Assembly (NCBI RefSeq): GCF_026020075.1
Contig: NZ_CP102773.1
Span: 62,001-126,000, forward strand
DNA length: 64,000 nucleotides
Source of the DNA: Bosea sp. NBC_00550
Lineage (GTDB): Bacteria > Pseudomonadota > Alphaproteobacteria > Rhizobiales > Beijerinckiaceae
Direction of reading: 5' to 3'
Shown here one piece after another: positions 55,558 through 64,000 of this stretch. The notes beneath the pieces are model-generated. The model saw only the letters and a program-made list of their open reading frames with translations. It searched no databases and was not told where the DNA came from. The position numbers and the translations under genes are program-made. Position 1 is the stretch's first letter, and every line of letters begins with the position of its first letter.

Positions 55558-56685
55558 ATGACCGACAGCGCTCTTTCGTCCATCGACATCAAGCGACTGG
55601 CCGTCGCGTCGCAATGGCAACTCGTCTGGTGGGCATTCAAGCGTCACCATCTCGCCATGGCCGGACTGGTCGTCACGGTGTTCCTCTACATCATCGCCAT
55701 CGCGCCGGGCTTCTTCGCCATCAACGATCCCTCGCAACAGAACGCGCGGGCCGCCTTTCATCCGCCGCAGACGATCCATTTCATCGACCGGGGCGCGGAT
55801 GGGGGCTGGTCGTTGCGTCCCTTCATCCATCCGAACGTATTCAAGCGCGACCCGCAAACGCTCTCGGCGGTCTATAGCGAGGACAAGACTCGCAGGAGCT
55901 ATGTCAGGTTCTTCGGCGAAGGTTACGAATACAAACTCTTCGGCCTGTTCAGCACGACAACCCACCTGATCGCCTCGGAGAACAAGACCCAGCCGATCTT
56001 CCTGCTCGGGGCCGACCGCCTCGGCCGCTGCGTTTTCAGCCGCATCATGCAGGGTGCCCAGATCTCCCTGTCGGTGGGCCTGGTCGGCGTCCTGCTCTCC
56101 CTTACGATCGGCATCCTGCTCGGCGGTATCTCAGGCTATTTCGGCGGTAGGATCGACTTCGCGGTGCAACGCGTCATCGAATTCGTGCTGTCGCTGCCGA
56201 GCATCCCGATCTGGCTCGCTCTGTCGGCCGCCTTGCCCCAGGATTGGCCGGCGACACTGAATTACTTCATGATCACGCTGATCCTGTCGCTCACGGGCTG
56301 GGCGCAGCTTGCCCGGGTCGTGCGAGGCCGCTTCCTGAGCTTGCGCACCGAGGAGTTCGTCACCGCGGCCCGCCTCGACGGCGCCTCGGAGGGGCGGGTC
56401 ATCTTTCGCCACATGCTGCCCAGCTTCGCCAGTCACATCATCGCGTCGATCTCCCTGGCGATCCCCGCGATGATTCTGGCCGAAACCTCGCTGAGCTTTC
56501 TCGGCCTGGGACTGCAGCCGCCGACCATTTCCTGGGGCGTGCTGCTGCGCGAGGCCCAGAACATCCGCTCCATCGCGACCGCGCCCTGGCTGTTTGCTCC
56601 CGGCGTCGCCGTGGTGATCGCCGTGATCGCCCTCAACTTCCTGGGAGACGGACTGCGCGACGCAGCCGATCCGTACAACAAATGA
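55558..56685 (+). CDS. ABC transporter permease, OppC/DppC type, 375 aa
   Basis: Second permease subunit. The N-terminal helix (HHLAMAGLVVTVFLYIIAIA) is followed by a long extracytoplasmic insertion of about 100 residues (FHPPQTIHFIDRGADGGWSL and further) that makes it longer than the usual 290-300 residues. The core then reads FLLGADRLGRCVFSRIMQGA, five helices, the EAA loop EEFVTAARLDGASEGRVIFR and the end [17 protein letters not shown]. Its TGA overlaps the ATG of the ATPase gene (ATGA). The insertion resembles that of permeases in oligosaccharide-type family-5 systems. Confidence 0.92.
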   Translation: MTDSALSSIDIKRLAVASQWQLVWWAFKRHHLAMAGLVVTVFLYIIAIAPGFFAINDPSQQNARAAFHPPQTIHFIDRGADGGWSLRPFIHPNVFKRDPQTLSAVYSEDKTRRSYVRFFGEGYEYKLFGLFSTTTHLIASENKTQPIFLLGADRLGRCVFSRIMQGAQISLSVGLVGVLLSLTIGILLGGISGYFGGRIDFAVQRVIEFVLSLPSIPIWLALSAALPQDWPATLNYFMITLILSLTGWAQLARVVRGRFLSLRTEEFVTAARLDGASEGRVIFRHMLPSFASHIIASISLAIPAMILAETSLSFLGLGLQPPTISWGVLLREAQNIRSIATAPWLFAPGVAVVIAVIALNFLGDGLRDAADPYNK

Positions 56686-58409
56686 GCGTCATCGATCTCG
56701 CCACAGGCCCTGAGACGCGCGCTGCCGCGCTAGCCCCGACAATCCTCGAAGTCACCGGCCTCGTGACGCATTTCCCGATACGCAACGGTGTCGTCCGGGC
56801 CGTCGACGGCGTCTCCTTCACCCTCCAGCGCGGCAAGACGCTCTGCATCGTCGGCGAAAGCGGCTCGGGCAAGAGCGTGACAGCGCGCTCGATCCTGCAG
56901 ATCGTCGATGCGCCCGGGCGCATCGTCTCCGGTGCGATGGTCCTGCATCGCCCCAATGGCAGCTCGGTCGATCTGGCGAAGCTCAACCCGCGGGGGCGCG
57001 AGATCCGTGCCGTTCGCGGCCTCGAGATCGCGATGATCTTCCAGGAGCCGATGTCGTCGCTGTCGCCGGTCCATACCGTCGGCGACCAGATCATGGAGGT
57101 GCTGCAGCTCCACCTGAACATGGGCAAGAAAGAGGCCCGCGCGCGCTGCGTCGAGCTCCTGACGCAGGTCGAAATCCCCAAACCCGAAGCCGCCGTCGAC
57201 CGCTATACGTTCGAGTTTTCAGGCGGCATGCGCCAGCGCGTAATGATCGCGATGGCGCTTGCCTGCAAACCCTCCCTGCTCATCGCCGACGAGCCGACGA
57301 CCGCGTTGGACGTCACCACGCAGGCCGAGATCCTCGATCTGATCAGGAGGCTGCAACGGCAGCACGGCATGGCTGTGATGTTCATTACCCACGATATGGG
57401 CGTGGTCGCGGAGATCGCAGATGAGGTGCTGGTGATGCACCACGGCAAGGTGATGGAGAGCGGCCCGGTCGACGCCATATTCCACGCGCCGCAGGACGAC
57501 TACACCCGGATGCTGATCGGCTCCGTGCTAAAGCTCGAACAGAAGGCCGAGATCAGACTGAGGCGCGCGCCGCTTGCGCAAGAGGTTCCGCCCGTCCTGC
57601 AGGTCCGCAATCTGGAAATGCATTTCGGCTCGCCCAAGGCCCCGCTCAAGGCCGTCGACGACGTCTCGCTGGAGGTCAGACCTGGGGAGACGCTCGGCAT
57701 CGTCGGCGAGTCCGGTTCGGGTAAGACCACGATGGGGCGCTGCCTACTGCGCGTCTACGAGCCCAATGCCGGAGCGATCGACTATCGACGCGCCGACGGC
57801 GAGGTCGTCGACCTGCTCAAGGCTGACAAGGAGACGCTGAAGGCCTGCAGGCGCGAGATCCGCATGATCTTCCAGGATCCGGTCGGGTCGCTCAACCCGC
57901 GCATGACAGTGGCCCAGATCATCGGCGAGCCCCTACTCGTCAACAAGATCGCCTCCGGCAAAGAGCTCGACGACCGGGTCGCTGAACTGTTGCGCCAGGT
58001 CGGCCTGGAGCCCTCCTGGCGGGAGCGCTATCCGCATGCCTTCTCCGGCGGCCAGCGCCAGCGCATCGGCATCGCGCGTGCCATCTCCCTTAACCCACGC
58101 GTCATCGTCGCCGATGAGGCGACCTCGGCGCTCGACGTCTCGCTGCGCTCGCAGATGCTCGACCTGATGATGAACCTGCAGGACAAGCTCGGCTTGTCCT
58201 ACGTATTCATCAGCCACGACATCGGCGTCATCCGCTACATGTGCGACCGCGTGGCTGTGATGTACCGCGGCAAGGTGGTCGAGACCGGTGCGGCCGAGCA
58301 AGTCTGCAATGCGCCCACGCACGCCTATACCCAGGCCTTGCTCTCCGCCATTCCGCGACCCGACCCACGGGCCCGCAGCATCCATCGCCGCCACCGCTAC
58401 GCCGGTTAA
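56682..58409 (+). CDS. Double ABC ATPase (DppD-DppF fusion type), 575 aa
   Basis: Two complete nucleotide-binding domains in one chain power the importer. Domain 1 has Walker A GESGSGKS, the signature FSGGMRQRV, Walker [13 protein letters not shown] and HDMGVVAE. Domain 2 begins near [13 protein letters not shown], with [30 protein letters not shown] and HDIGVIRYM. Each half has the family's C-terminal oligopeptide-type extension, the second ending in PRPDPRARS. Both sets of motifs are intact, so both sites should hydrolyse ATP. The start overlaps the permease stop by 4 nt, implying translational coupling. Confidence 0.93.
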   Translation: MSVIDLATGPETRAAALAPTILEVTGLVTHFPIRNGVVRAVDGVSFTLQRGKTLCIVGESGSGKSVTARSILQIVDAPGRIVSGAMVLHRPNGSSVDLAKLNPRGREIRAVRGLEIAMIFQEPMSSLSPVHTVGDQIMEVLQLHLNMGKKEARARCVELLTQVEIPKPEAAVDRYTFEFSGGMRQRVMIAMALACKPSLLIADEPTTALDVTTQAEILDLIRRLQRQHGMAVMFITHDMGVVAEIADEVLVMHHGKVMESGPVDAIFHAPQDDYTRMLIGSVLKLEQKAEIRLRRAPLAQEVPPVLQVRNLEMHFGSPKAPLKAVDDVSLEVRPGETLGIVGESGSGKTTMGRCLLRVYEPNAGAIDYRRADGEVVDLLKADKETLKACRREIRMIFQDPVGSLNPRMTVAQIIGEPLLVNKIASGKELDDRVAELLRQVGLEPSWRERYPHAFSGGQRQRIGIARAISLNPRVIVADEATSALDVSLRSQMLDLMMNLQDKLGLSYVFISHDIGVIRYMCDRVAVMYRGKVVETGAAEQVCNAPTHAYTQALLSAIPRPDPRARSIHRRHRYAG

Positions 58410-58430
58410 CGAGCCTACGGATCAGCCCCC

Positions 58431-59654
58431 ATGAAGATCGTCGATATCAAGACATTCCTGATGCATGCGGGCGCCCCCAGCCTGAAGAACTGGGCTGCAG
58501 ACGGCTCGTTCGGAACCCAGCAATTCTCGAAGAACCTCACCGGAAGCCGCAACTGGCTGTTCGTCAAGGTCGTTACCGACGAGGGCATCACCGGGATCGG
58601 CGAATGCTCCGGCTGGCCTCGCGTCATCAGGACGGCGGTCGAGGATTTGAAGTCGCTGCTTGTCGGCGAAGACCCCCTGCATATCGAGCGGCTCTGGCAG
58701 AAGATGCAGATCGCGATCATGGGCCACGGCATGACCGGCGTCGTCGGTGCCGGCGCGATGACCGGCATCGACATGGCGCTGTGGGACATCAAGGGCAAGG
58801 CGCTGAACACGCCGGTCTGGAATCTGCTCGGCGGCAAGCTGCGCGACAGGATCCGCATCTACGGCCACGCCAACACGCCGGAGACCGCGCTCTCGCTGAA
58901 ACAGCGCGGCGTCACCGCCATCAAATGCGGCGGCGTCTCCGATCCCGTCAGGAAAGTCGCGGGGCTGCGTGAGGCTGTTGGAGCGGAGATGGACATCGCC
59001 ATCGACCTGCATGGCCCGCCATGGCTGACACCAGCCGATGCGACGCAGCTCTGCCGCGCCCTCGAGCCTTACAGGATGATGTGGGTCGAGGACCCGATCG
59101 CACCCGATAATCTCGACGGCTATGCCCGCATCCGCAACCATTCCTCCGTGACGCTGGCAGCGGGCGAACGCATGGCGACGATGTTCGGCGAGCGCGAGTT
59201 GATCGAGCGCGATCTGATCGATGTGGTGCAGCCCGACACCGGCCGCGCCGGCGGCATCACCCAGATGAAGAAGATCGCGGCCATGGCGGAGGCGCATCAC
59301 ATCATGCTGGCGCCGCATTCCGGCTCGCTCGGGCCGGTTGCGGAATACGCCGCCCTCCATCTCCTCGCGAGCTGCCCGAACGGGCTCGTTCTCGAACGCA
59401 TCGAGGACGATTGGGAGGGCCGCGCCAAGACTGTCATCCCGCATCCGGTTTCACGCGCTGGCTATATCGTCGTCCCCGACGCTCCGGGTCTCGGCGTCGA
59501 GATCGACGAGGATTTCGTTGCGCAATGGCCAAGCGAGATGAACGTCTCGATCCCCGTCACCGAGGGGGCCGGCTCCTATGCGCAGGGCACCTTCCGCGAA
59601 CATGTCTATGTGCAAACCCGCTGGAAGCGGGGCGTCTATTTTCCGAAGGACTGA
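58431..59654 (+). CDS. Mandelate racemase/muconate lactonizing family sugar-acid dehydratase, 407 aa
   Basis: Enolase-superfamily enzyme, similar in pattern to galactonate-type dehydratases. The capping domain starts MKIVDIKTFLMHAGAPSLKN. Barrel residues: Lys165 in AIKCGG, metal ligands Asp192 (AIDLHGPPW, with His194 next to it), Glu220 (WVEDP) and Glu246 (AAGER), and the general base His296 in APHSGSLGP. The DxHG arrangement suggests an acid sugar dehydratase using His as acid. The exact substrate cannot be read from the sequence. It follows the ATPase by 21 nt and precedes a second family member by 4 nt. Confidence 0.88.
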   Translation: MKIVDIKTFLMHAGAPSLKNWAADGSFGTQQFSKNLTGSRNWLFVKVVTDEGITGIGECSGWPRVIRTAVEDLKSLLVGEDPLHIERLWQKMQIAIMGHGMTGVVGAGAMTGIDMALWDIKGKALNTPVWNLLGGKLRDRIRIYGHANTPETALSLKQRGVTAIKCGGVSDPVRKVAGLREAVGAEMDIAIDLHGPPWLTPADATQLCRALEPYRMMWVEDPIAPDNLDGYARIRNHSSVTLAAGERMATMFGERELIERDLIDVVQPDTGRAGGITQMKKIAAMAEAHHIMLAPHSGSLGPVAEYAALHLLASCPNGLVLERIEDDWEGRAKTVIPHPVSRAGYIVVPDAPGLGVEIDEDFVAQWPSEMNVSIPVTEGAGSYAQGTFREHVYVQTRWKRGVYFPKD

Positions 59655-59658
59655 GCCG

Positions 59659-60861
59659 ATGAAGATCGACCGCCTGCGAATCTACATGTCGCGCGACAAG
59701 GACCGGCCCCGCGTCGTCGTCGCCATCGACACCGATGATGGCCTGACCGGCTGGGGCGAATGCTACAATCACGGCCCCGACAAGGCGCTGCCGCCGCTGC
59801 TCGACTATCTCTTCGAGTTCATTCGCGGACAAGACCCGCGGCGCATCGAGCACCTGATCCTCTATCTGCTCCAGCAGAGTCGCTTCCCGCCCGGAGCGCT
59901 CGGGCTGGCGGCGATCTCGGCGATCGATCATTGCCTCTGGGACATCTCGGCCAAGGCCCTGGGCGTACCCGTCTACATGCTGCTCGGCGGCCATGTCCGC
60001 GACCGCGTGCGTGTCTATGCCGGCGTCTATACCGCGCCGGACGCGGCCATCGCGCGCGACCAGTTCGATGCGCTGAACGCGCAATGGGGGCTGACGGCGT
60101 TCAAGCTCAGCCCCTACCGGATCGACATGCATGCGCATCGCTGGGGCGAGGTCGTGCGCACCAGCGCCGACTATTTCCGCAGCCTGCGCGAGACGGTGCA
60201 ATCGGACTACGACATCGCCTTCGACGCTCATGCCAAGATCTTCGAGCCCCAGCAGGCCATGCAGCTCGGCAACGCATTGGCGCCTTATGACCCGCTCTTC
60301 TTCGAGGAGCCGATCCGGCCCGAGAACATCGAAGCCTGGGGCGAGCTGAATCGCGGTCTCAACTGCACGCTCGCGACGGGCGAGTCGCTCTACAGCCGGT
60401 TCGAGTTCCTGCGGCTGCTCTCGGTCAAGGGCTGCGACATCATCCAGCCCGATATCTGCGTCGTCGGCGGCCTGCTCGAAATGCGCAAGATCGCCGCCAT
60501 CGCCGAGGCGCATTATGTGACCGTCGCGCCCCACAACCCGATGGGCCCTCTTGCCACCGCCGTGAACCTGCATTTCTCGGCGGCGCAGCCCAATTTCCGA
60601 ATTCTCGAGTACAGGCTCCCGCATGGCCCCAACTACGCCTTCGGCGACGGCAGCGGCGACGCCAATGCTCAACCAGACCGTTCGCAGGGCGCCTGGTACG
60701 TCAAGGACCCCTATCTGCCGAAGGATGGCCATCTCGAATTGCGTCCCGATCGCCCAGGCTGGGGCGTCGAGATGGACATGGATGTGCTCGCCAAGGAGGA
60801 CTACGTCCACTGGGAGCGCAAGGTCCCACGCCGCCCCGATGGCTCGACGGCTTATGCCTGA
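59659..60861 (+). CDS. Second mandelate racemase-type sugar-acid dehydratase, 400 aa
   Basis: ATG 59659 lies 4 nt after the previous stop. The frame upstream is the shadow of the preceding gene. It has MKIDRLRIYM, GLTGWGECYNHG, a Lys in AFKLSPYRIDMHAHR where the catalytic Lys region lies, metal ligands Asp189 (FDAHAK, with His191), Glu216 or Glu217 (FFEEP) and Glu242 (ATGES), and the base His292 in APHNPMGPLA. It differs clearly from its neighbour, so the two probably act on different aldarates or aldonates. The C-terminal 70 residues (GDGSGDANAQPDRSQGAWYV) form an extended loop. Same operon as the transporter. Confidence 0.87.
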   Translation: MKIDRLRIYMSRDKDRPRVVVAIDTDDGLTGWGECYNHGPDKALPPLLDYLFEFIRGQDPRRIEHLILYLLQQSRFPPGALGLAAISAIDHCLWDISAKALGVPVYMLLGGHVRDRVRVYAGVYTAPDAAIARDQFDALNAQWGLTAFKLSPYRIDMHAHRWGEVVRTSADYFRSLRETVQSDYDIAFDAHAKIFEPQQAMQLGNALAPYDPLFFEEPIRPENIEAWGELNRGLNCTLATGESLYSRFEFLRLLSVKGCDIIQPDICVVGGLLEMRKIAAIAEAHYVTVAPHNPMGPLATAVNLHFSAAQPNFRILEYRLPHGPNYAFGDGSGDANAQPDRSQGAWYVKDPYLPKDGHLELRPDRPGWGVEMDMDVLAKEDYVHWERKVPRRPDGSTAYA

Positions 60862-61157
60862 TGGGGATGGCGTCTTCCGACAGCTTGCTCGGCGAATACG
60901 CCGTCCCCCGCCGGCATCTATTCGGGCTCGGCGATGTCCATGCCTATACAAGTATGGTCGATGCCGAGCACCGCGCCAGTCGCGGTCGCGGCGCAGGCGC
61001 TGGCTGGTTCTGCAACGCCTCGCAGGCCGATGCCCCCTGCCCTACGTTGATCAAGGTCGGATCTGCCTCGGGCCGGGATGCCCGGAGGATCAGAGCAGCC
61101 CCCGTAATCATCAAACATGTAGATGTTCCGGTGGGTCGAGACTATGGGAAGATTTAG
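60861..61157 (+). CDS. Doubtful short frame between dehydratase and lactonase, 98 aa
   Basis: Its ATG overlaps the dehydratase stop (TGATG). The first 35 residues (MASSDSLLGEYAVPRRHLFG, DVHAYTSMVDAEHRAS) look protein-like, then the composition turns Arg/Ala-rich. Either a small real protein or the N-terminal remnant of a deleted gene that once linked dehydratase and lactonase. No domain is recognised. Confidence 0.35.
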   Translation: MGMASSDSLLGEYAVPRRHLFGLGDVHAYTSMVDAEHRASRGRGAGAGWFCNASQADAPCPTLIKVGSASGRDARRIRAAPVIIKHVDVPVGRDYGKI

Positions 61158-61166
61158 GAGCCGTAC

Positions 61167-62207
61167 ATGTCGCATCATCATTCCAGAAGACAGGCCGATC
61201 TCGCCGTTTATATTGGCAATGGATTGGGCGGTGATATCAGTGTGCTCCGGCTCTCTGGCAAAAGCGGTACGCTGAGCCCTATCCAGCGCATGCCCTTCCC
61301 AGGCGTGACCCAACCCGGTCGCTCGCTGCCACTGGCACTGTCGCCGGGACGAGAGTTCCTCTACGCAGCCATGCGGGGGGCGCCACGCGGCGTCGCAACC
61401 TTCCGAATCGACCAGGCCACAGGTGCCCTGTGCGAACTGGGCTTTGCGGCGATGACGGAGAGCGTCGCCTATATTCGCACCGATCTCAGCGGACGCTTCC
61501 TGTTCGGCGCCTCCTATGACGGAAATGTCGTCACGGTGAGTCCGATCGCGACCGACGGCGTCGCGCAGCAGGTCGCGCAGCGTGTTCCAACTGCGCCGAA
61601 CGCCCATGGTATTATGGGCGACTCCGACCGGCATGTTTTGGCGACAAGTCTGGGCGGCGATGTGCTCTACAGCTTCGATTTCGACCAGGCGGCCGGGACG
61701 CTGACGCGACCGCGAACGACCGTCCTACCGAAAGGCACAGGGCCGCGCCATTTCATCTTCGATCCTGCCGGCAAGAGGTTGTACCTGCTTGGCGAGCTCG
61801 ACGCTTCAGTCACGGTCTTCGATTACGATCCGAAACACGGCACGCTTCAGACCAAGCAGGTCGTCACCATGTTGCCAGCCGGCTTCGACGGAAAGCCTTG
61901 GGGCGCCGATATCCAGATTACGCCGGACGGCCGCTTTCTCTACGCCTCGGAGCGGAACAGCTCGACATTGGCGAGCTTCGCGGTCGAGCCAGATGGCAAA
62001 TTGCGACCGCTGCAGCACATCCCGACCGAGACCCAGCCGCGCGGCTTCGGCATCGACCCGACCGGGCGCTACCTGGTGGTATTGGGGCAGTCGACAGACC
62101 ACGCTACGGTTTATGCCATCGATGGCGGGAGCGGCGGGCTCGGTGTGAACGACCGGGCCGAGGTGGGGAAAAGCCCGGATTGGGTGGAGATGGTCGAGCT
62201 GGCCTGA
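61167..62207 (+). CDS. Beta-propeller lactonase (6-phosphogluconolactonase YbhE/Pgl type), 346 aa
   Basis: Seven-bladed propeller lactonase. Repeated blade motifs: LAVYIGNGLGGDISVLRLSG, LALSPGREFLYAAMRG, TDLSGRFLFGASYDGN, FDPAGKRLYLLGELDASVTV, ITPDGRFLYASERNSSTLAS and FGIDPTGRYLVVLGQSTDHA. Other landmarks are APNAHGIMGDSDRH and the conserved ERNSSTL. It has no signal peptide, so it acts in the cytoplasm. TAGGAG precedes the ATG by 7 nt. In this cluster it should open the aldarolactone made by uronate dehydrogenase, giving an aldarate for the dehydratases (inference). Substrate specificity is not decidable from the sequence. Confidence 0.88.
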   Translation: MSHHHSRRQADLAVYIGNGLGGDISVLRLSGKSGTLSPIQRMPFPGVTQPGRSLPLALSPGREFLYAAMRGAPRGVATFRIDQATGALCELGFAAMTESVAYIRTDLSGRFLFGASYDGNVVTVSPIATDGVAQQVAQRVPTAPNAHGIMGDSDRHVLATSLGGDVLYSFDFDQAAGTLTRPRTTVLPKGTGPRHFIFDPAGKRLYLLGELDASVTVFDYDPKHGTLQTKQVVTMLPAGFDGKPWGADIQITPDGRFLYASERNSSTLASFAVEPDGKLRPLQHIPTETQPRGFGIDPTGRYLVVLGQSTDHATVYAIDGGSGGLGVNDRAEVGKSPDWVEMVELA

Positions 62208-62270
62208 GGTCAGCCAGTAGAAGCGGGGGTCCTCGATCACTTCGCGGTCAAGGATACTTCTTCGCGAAGA

Positions 62271-62846
62271 ATGCATTGTCGGAAAACTCTAGAGTCACTT
62301 TGCCAAAGGCTTTTGGCGAGGGCCGTTCTGGTTCATGAAACGACTGAGTTTCAGCTTTCGATCGCAGTGGCCGCCCTGAAAGCAAATTGCTCTAGATCCG
62401 ATATTGTAAAACTCATTCTTGGTGACCAACTGAACTGGGTTGGTCGAAAGCCTGAACTCTTGGGAATTGACTCGCTAGTGGTTGATTTGAATGGCGTGGT
62501 GGCGCGGGTTCGACCTGAATCTGACAGAGACCTTTCATTTTGGGAATGCGTCGAAGCGCTTGGAGCTGGCTCGCGCGTGGTTCATGCCCTTACACGGAGC
62601 GGGATTTTGCCGATCAAGCACGCTGGTAGCTTGGGGCCGAGCAAGCTCGGCATTACCATCCCGATGGCCTCGCTACGGTCGTTCAAGGACCAGTATGTAT
62701 CACTTTACGACGCCTCAAAATCCCGCAGTAGGCCAATGCACGTAATGAGCAGGGACCTGTTGAGGCAGGGCATTCTGCCAACTTTGTCAGCAGATCGAGC
62801 AGGAGCGACATTCTACCTGAGATCCGAACTTGGCGTCCTGAATTAG
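62271..62846 (+). CDS. TniQ-like protein, N-terminally truncated, 191 aa
   Basis: The protein reads CSRSDIVKLILGDQLNWVGR, LGIDSLVVDLNGVVARVRPE, VVHALTRSGILPIKHAGSLG, FKDQYVSLYDASKSRSRPMH and ends LSADRAGATFYLRSEL. This arrangement (two helix-turn-helix-like parts, then an IGATFYRR-type end) is that of the C-terminal half of TniQ-family proteins accompanying transposition genes in Rhizobiales, from memory of the family pattern. The N-terminal TniQ part is missing and the first 30 residues look unrelated. Probably a remnant at the right edge of the sugar-acid island. It could still be expressed. Confidence 0.5.
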   Translation: MHCRKTLESLCQRLLARAVLVHETTEFQLSIAVAALKANCSRSDIVKLILGDQLNWVGRKPELLGIDSLVVDLNGVVARVRPESDRDLSFWECVEALGAGSRVVHALTRSGILPIKHAGSLGPSKLGITIPMASLRSFKDQYVSLYDASKSRSRPMHVMSRDLLRQGILPTLSADRAGATFYLRSELGVLN

Positions 62847-63010
62847 CGTATCCGATCGGTTCATTTGCGAACCCGGCCACCTTCTTAGGTGCTCGCTCGT
62901 TCGGCCAATCTCCCCGCGAAGCTGCGAGCTGGAGCCGATAAGATCGCAACCGGTCCGGTCGCTACCGGGCGGTATCTTCAAGATTGTCGCATGAACGAGA
63001 GTTGTGCGGG

Positions 63011-63040
63011 TTGACAATCTTACCGACCGGTAAGTAATAT
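63011..63040 (+). promoter_or_regulatory. Promoter with embedded TetR-type operator
   Basis: TTGACA (63011-63016), an 18-bp spacer and TAATAT (63035-63040) make a near-consensus sigma-70-type promoter 47 nt before the TetR-family gene. The spacer contains the palindrome CTTACCG-AC-CGGTAAG (63019-63034). A repressor bound there would block RNA polymerase, so autorepression is expected. The ACCGACCGGT-type core is a common TetR/AcrR operator form. Confidence 0.75.
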
Positions 63041-63086
63041 CCATTTTGTCGAGCACGGCGTTAGACCGGGCCGTGAGGAAACGCCG

Positions 63087-63869
63087 ATGAGAAGATCGAT
63101 CCCGATCAAGGCGCTCCCCCGGACGGGAGCGGACGGAAGCCGCGCGCAGAGCGTGCGCCGCATCGTCTATGAGCGGGCGCTCGACCTCTTCGACAGCAAG
63201 GGTTTTCGCGCCACCTCGATGAACGACATCGCGGATGCCTGCGGGGTCAGCAAGCCGGCAATCTACCATTACTACCGCAACAAATCGCATCTGCTCGAGA
63301 CTCTCTACGAAGACGTCACGGTGGAGTTCTTCAAGACGATGGAGGCTCTAGCGCATTCGCCGGGCGGTGCGGCGGCGCGTCTTGGCCGGCTTGTCGAGAC
63401 GCAGGTGCTCTACAACATCGAGAACCGTCGCTTCCTGACGATCTTCTGGCGCGAGCGCCATGAATTCGATGCCCCATCGCGCAAGGGCCTTGCCGCCCGC
63501 GAGCGCGAGTTCGAAGCCTGGGTCAGGCACGTCATCGAGGAAGGCCAGGCAAGCGGCGAATTCCGTATGCAGGATCCCCAGATCGCGATGCTCGCGATCC
63601 TCGGGCTGCTGTCGACGGTGCATCGTTGGGCAGCCCATGCAGGAGCCACTCCTCAGACTATCGCCACCGAACTCGCTCGTTTGGCGCTTGACGGGGTCGC
63701 GCTTCGAAGGGGCGCCGACGGCGAGGATCACGACAGGCCGAAAACGGCCGCGCAAGGCGCATCCGCGCTTAAGCGTCCAGACGCGCCGGAGAGCGCATCA
63801 ACCGAGGAAGACAAGGGTGAGCAACATGATGCTGGAGGGCAAACGCGTCCTCGTCACCGGCGGCGCTAG
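63087..63869 (+). CDS. TetR/AcrR-family transcriptional regulator, 260 aa
   Basis: N-terminal HTH at about residues 22-68: VRRIVYERALDLFDSKGFRA, TSMNDIADACGVSKPAIYHY, YRNKSHLLETLYEDV. The ligand domain follows (to about 215), with TIFWRERHEFDAPSRKGLAA and MLAILGLLSTVHRWA, the pattern of fatty-acid or CoA-ester responsive regulators. GAGGAAA lies 5 nt before the ATG. The last 45 residues are hydrophilic and read over the start of the next gene for 44 nt, which suggests that the natural stop was lost by a frameshift near the end or that the genes truly overlap. Likely represses itself and the dehydrogenase downstream. Confidence 0.88.
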   Translation: MRRSIPIKALPRTGADGSRAQSVRRIVYERALDLFDSKGFRATSMNDIADACGVSKPAIYHYYRNKSHLLETLYEDVTVEFFKTMEALAHSPGGAAARLGRLVETQVLYNIENRRFLTIFWRERHEFDAPSRKGLAAREREFEAWVRHVIEEGQASGEFRMQDPQIAMLAILGLLSTVHRWAAHAGATPQTIATELARLALDGVALRRGADGEDHDRPKTAAQGASALKRPDAPESASTEEDKGEQHDAGGQTRPRHRRR

Positions 63870-64000
63870 CGGCATCGGGGCAAGCGTCGCCCAGATCTGC
63901 GCGGAAGCCGGTGCCCGGATTGCGGTTCTCGATCTCGACGAGGCGACGGCGTCGGCCGCCGCCCGGCAACTATGCGGCGCCGGCCATCTCGGCTACGCCT
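63826..64000 (+). CDS. Short-chain dehydrogenase/reductase, N-terminal part (runs off the window)
   Basis: ATG ATG at 63826/63829 opens MMLEGKRVLVTGGASGIGAS, then VAQICAEAGARIAVLDLDEA. The nucleotide-binding motif TGGASGIG and the acidic residue after the second strand (VLDLD) show a classical NAD-preferring SDR. The catalytic Ser-Tyr-Lys part lies beyond the window. It begins inside the 3' end of the TetR gene in another frame, with AAGGGTGAG as ribosome site, so the two form an operon. Confidence 0.85.
   Translation, partial: MMLEGKRVLVTGGASGIGASVAQICAEAGARIAVLDLDEATASAAARQLCGAGHLGYA

Overview
The window looks like a chromosomal segment of a high-GC alphaproteobacterium of the Hyphomicrobiales (Rhizobiales), most plausibly near Bosea or Methylobacterium. 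The assignment is an inference from a MucR/Ros-type regulator, a beta-barrel porin whose mature end begins AADLPSR, a DUF1236 protein, a DUF3300/DUF2950 pair and LigD-type ligase genes. No rRNA, tRNA or CRISPR array was seen.

Region 1 (about 1-21.5 kb) is a gene-poor accessory region. A few healthy envelope genes (Gly/Tyr-rich secreted protein, PH-domain membrane protein, outer-membrane barrel, DUF3300, DUF2950, DUF1236, a 24-residue membrane peptide and a larger membrane protein) stand among broken genes: recD2, an OmpA domain, an alpha/beta hydrolase tail, an IS110 transposase tail, a SHOCT-type protein, a 5'-truncated ATP-dependent DNA ligase, and a phage holin/endolysin pair. A block containing a DNA ligase and a small minus-strand gene occurs twice, once decayed and once intact.

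Region 2 (about 21.5-44.6 kb) encodes a giant surface adhesin and its type I secretion machinery, nearly all on the minus strand: HlyD-type adaptor, a ribbon-helix-helix/PAS-like protein, a 3582-residue RTX adhesin with nine identical 786-bp repeats, a small secreted protein, a TolC-type outer-membrane protein, an ABC transporter with a C39-like domain, and an unknown exported protein. Flanking it are a membrane protein with a degenerate GGDEF domain, a transglutaminase-like cysteine protease of the LapG type, and MucR. Together they suggest a LapA/LapG-like adhesin retention-and-release system with unusual control parts. A dead IS3-family element lies inside the region.

Region 3 (about 44.6-47.3 kb) is a short remnant zone: a phage tape-measure fragment, three small genes and the end of a second IS3-family element.

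Region 4 (about 47.3-62.2 kb) is a sugar-acid catabolic island. Minus strand: a glucarate-dehydratase-like enzyme, uronate dehydrogenase, and an IclR regulator fused to an SMP-30/gluconolactonase-like domain that has lost its metal ligands. Plus strand, divergent: aldose 1-epimerase, a family-5 binding protein, two permeases, a double ATPase, two mandelate-racemase-type dehydratases and a beta-propeller lactonase. The logic is import, anomer conversion, oxidation of uronate to aldarolactone, lactone opening and dehydration. Two near-palindromic 17-bp sites lie between the divergent units.

Region 5 (62.2-64 kb) holds the C-terminal part of a TniQ-like protein, then a TetR-family gene with a palindrome inside its promoter, overlapping the start of a short-chain dehydrogenase that runs off the window.
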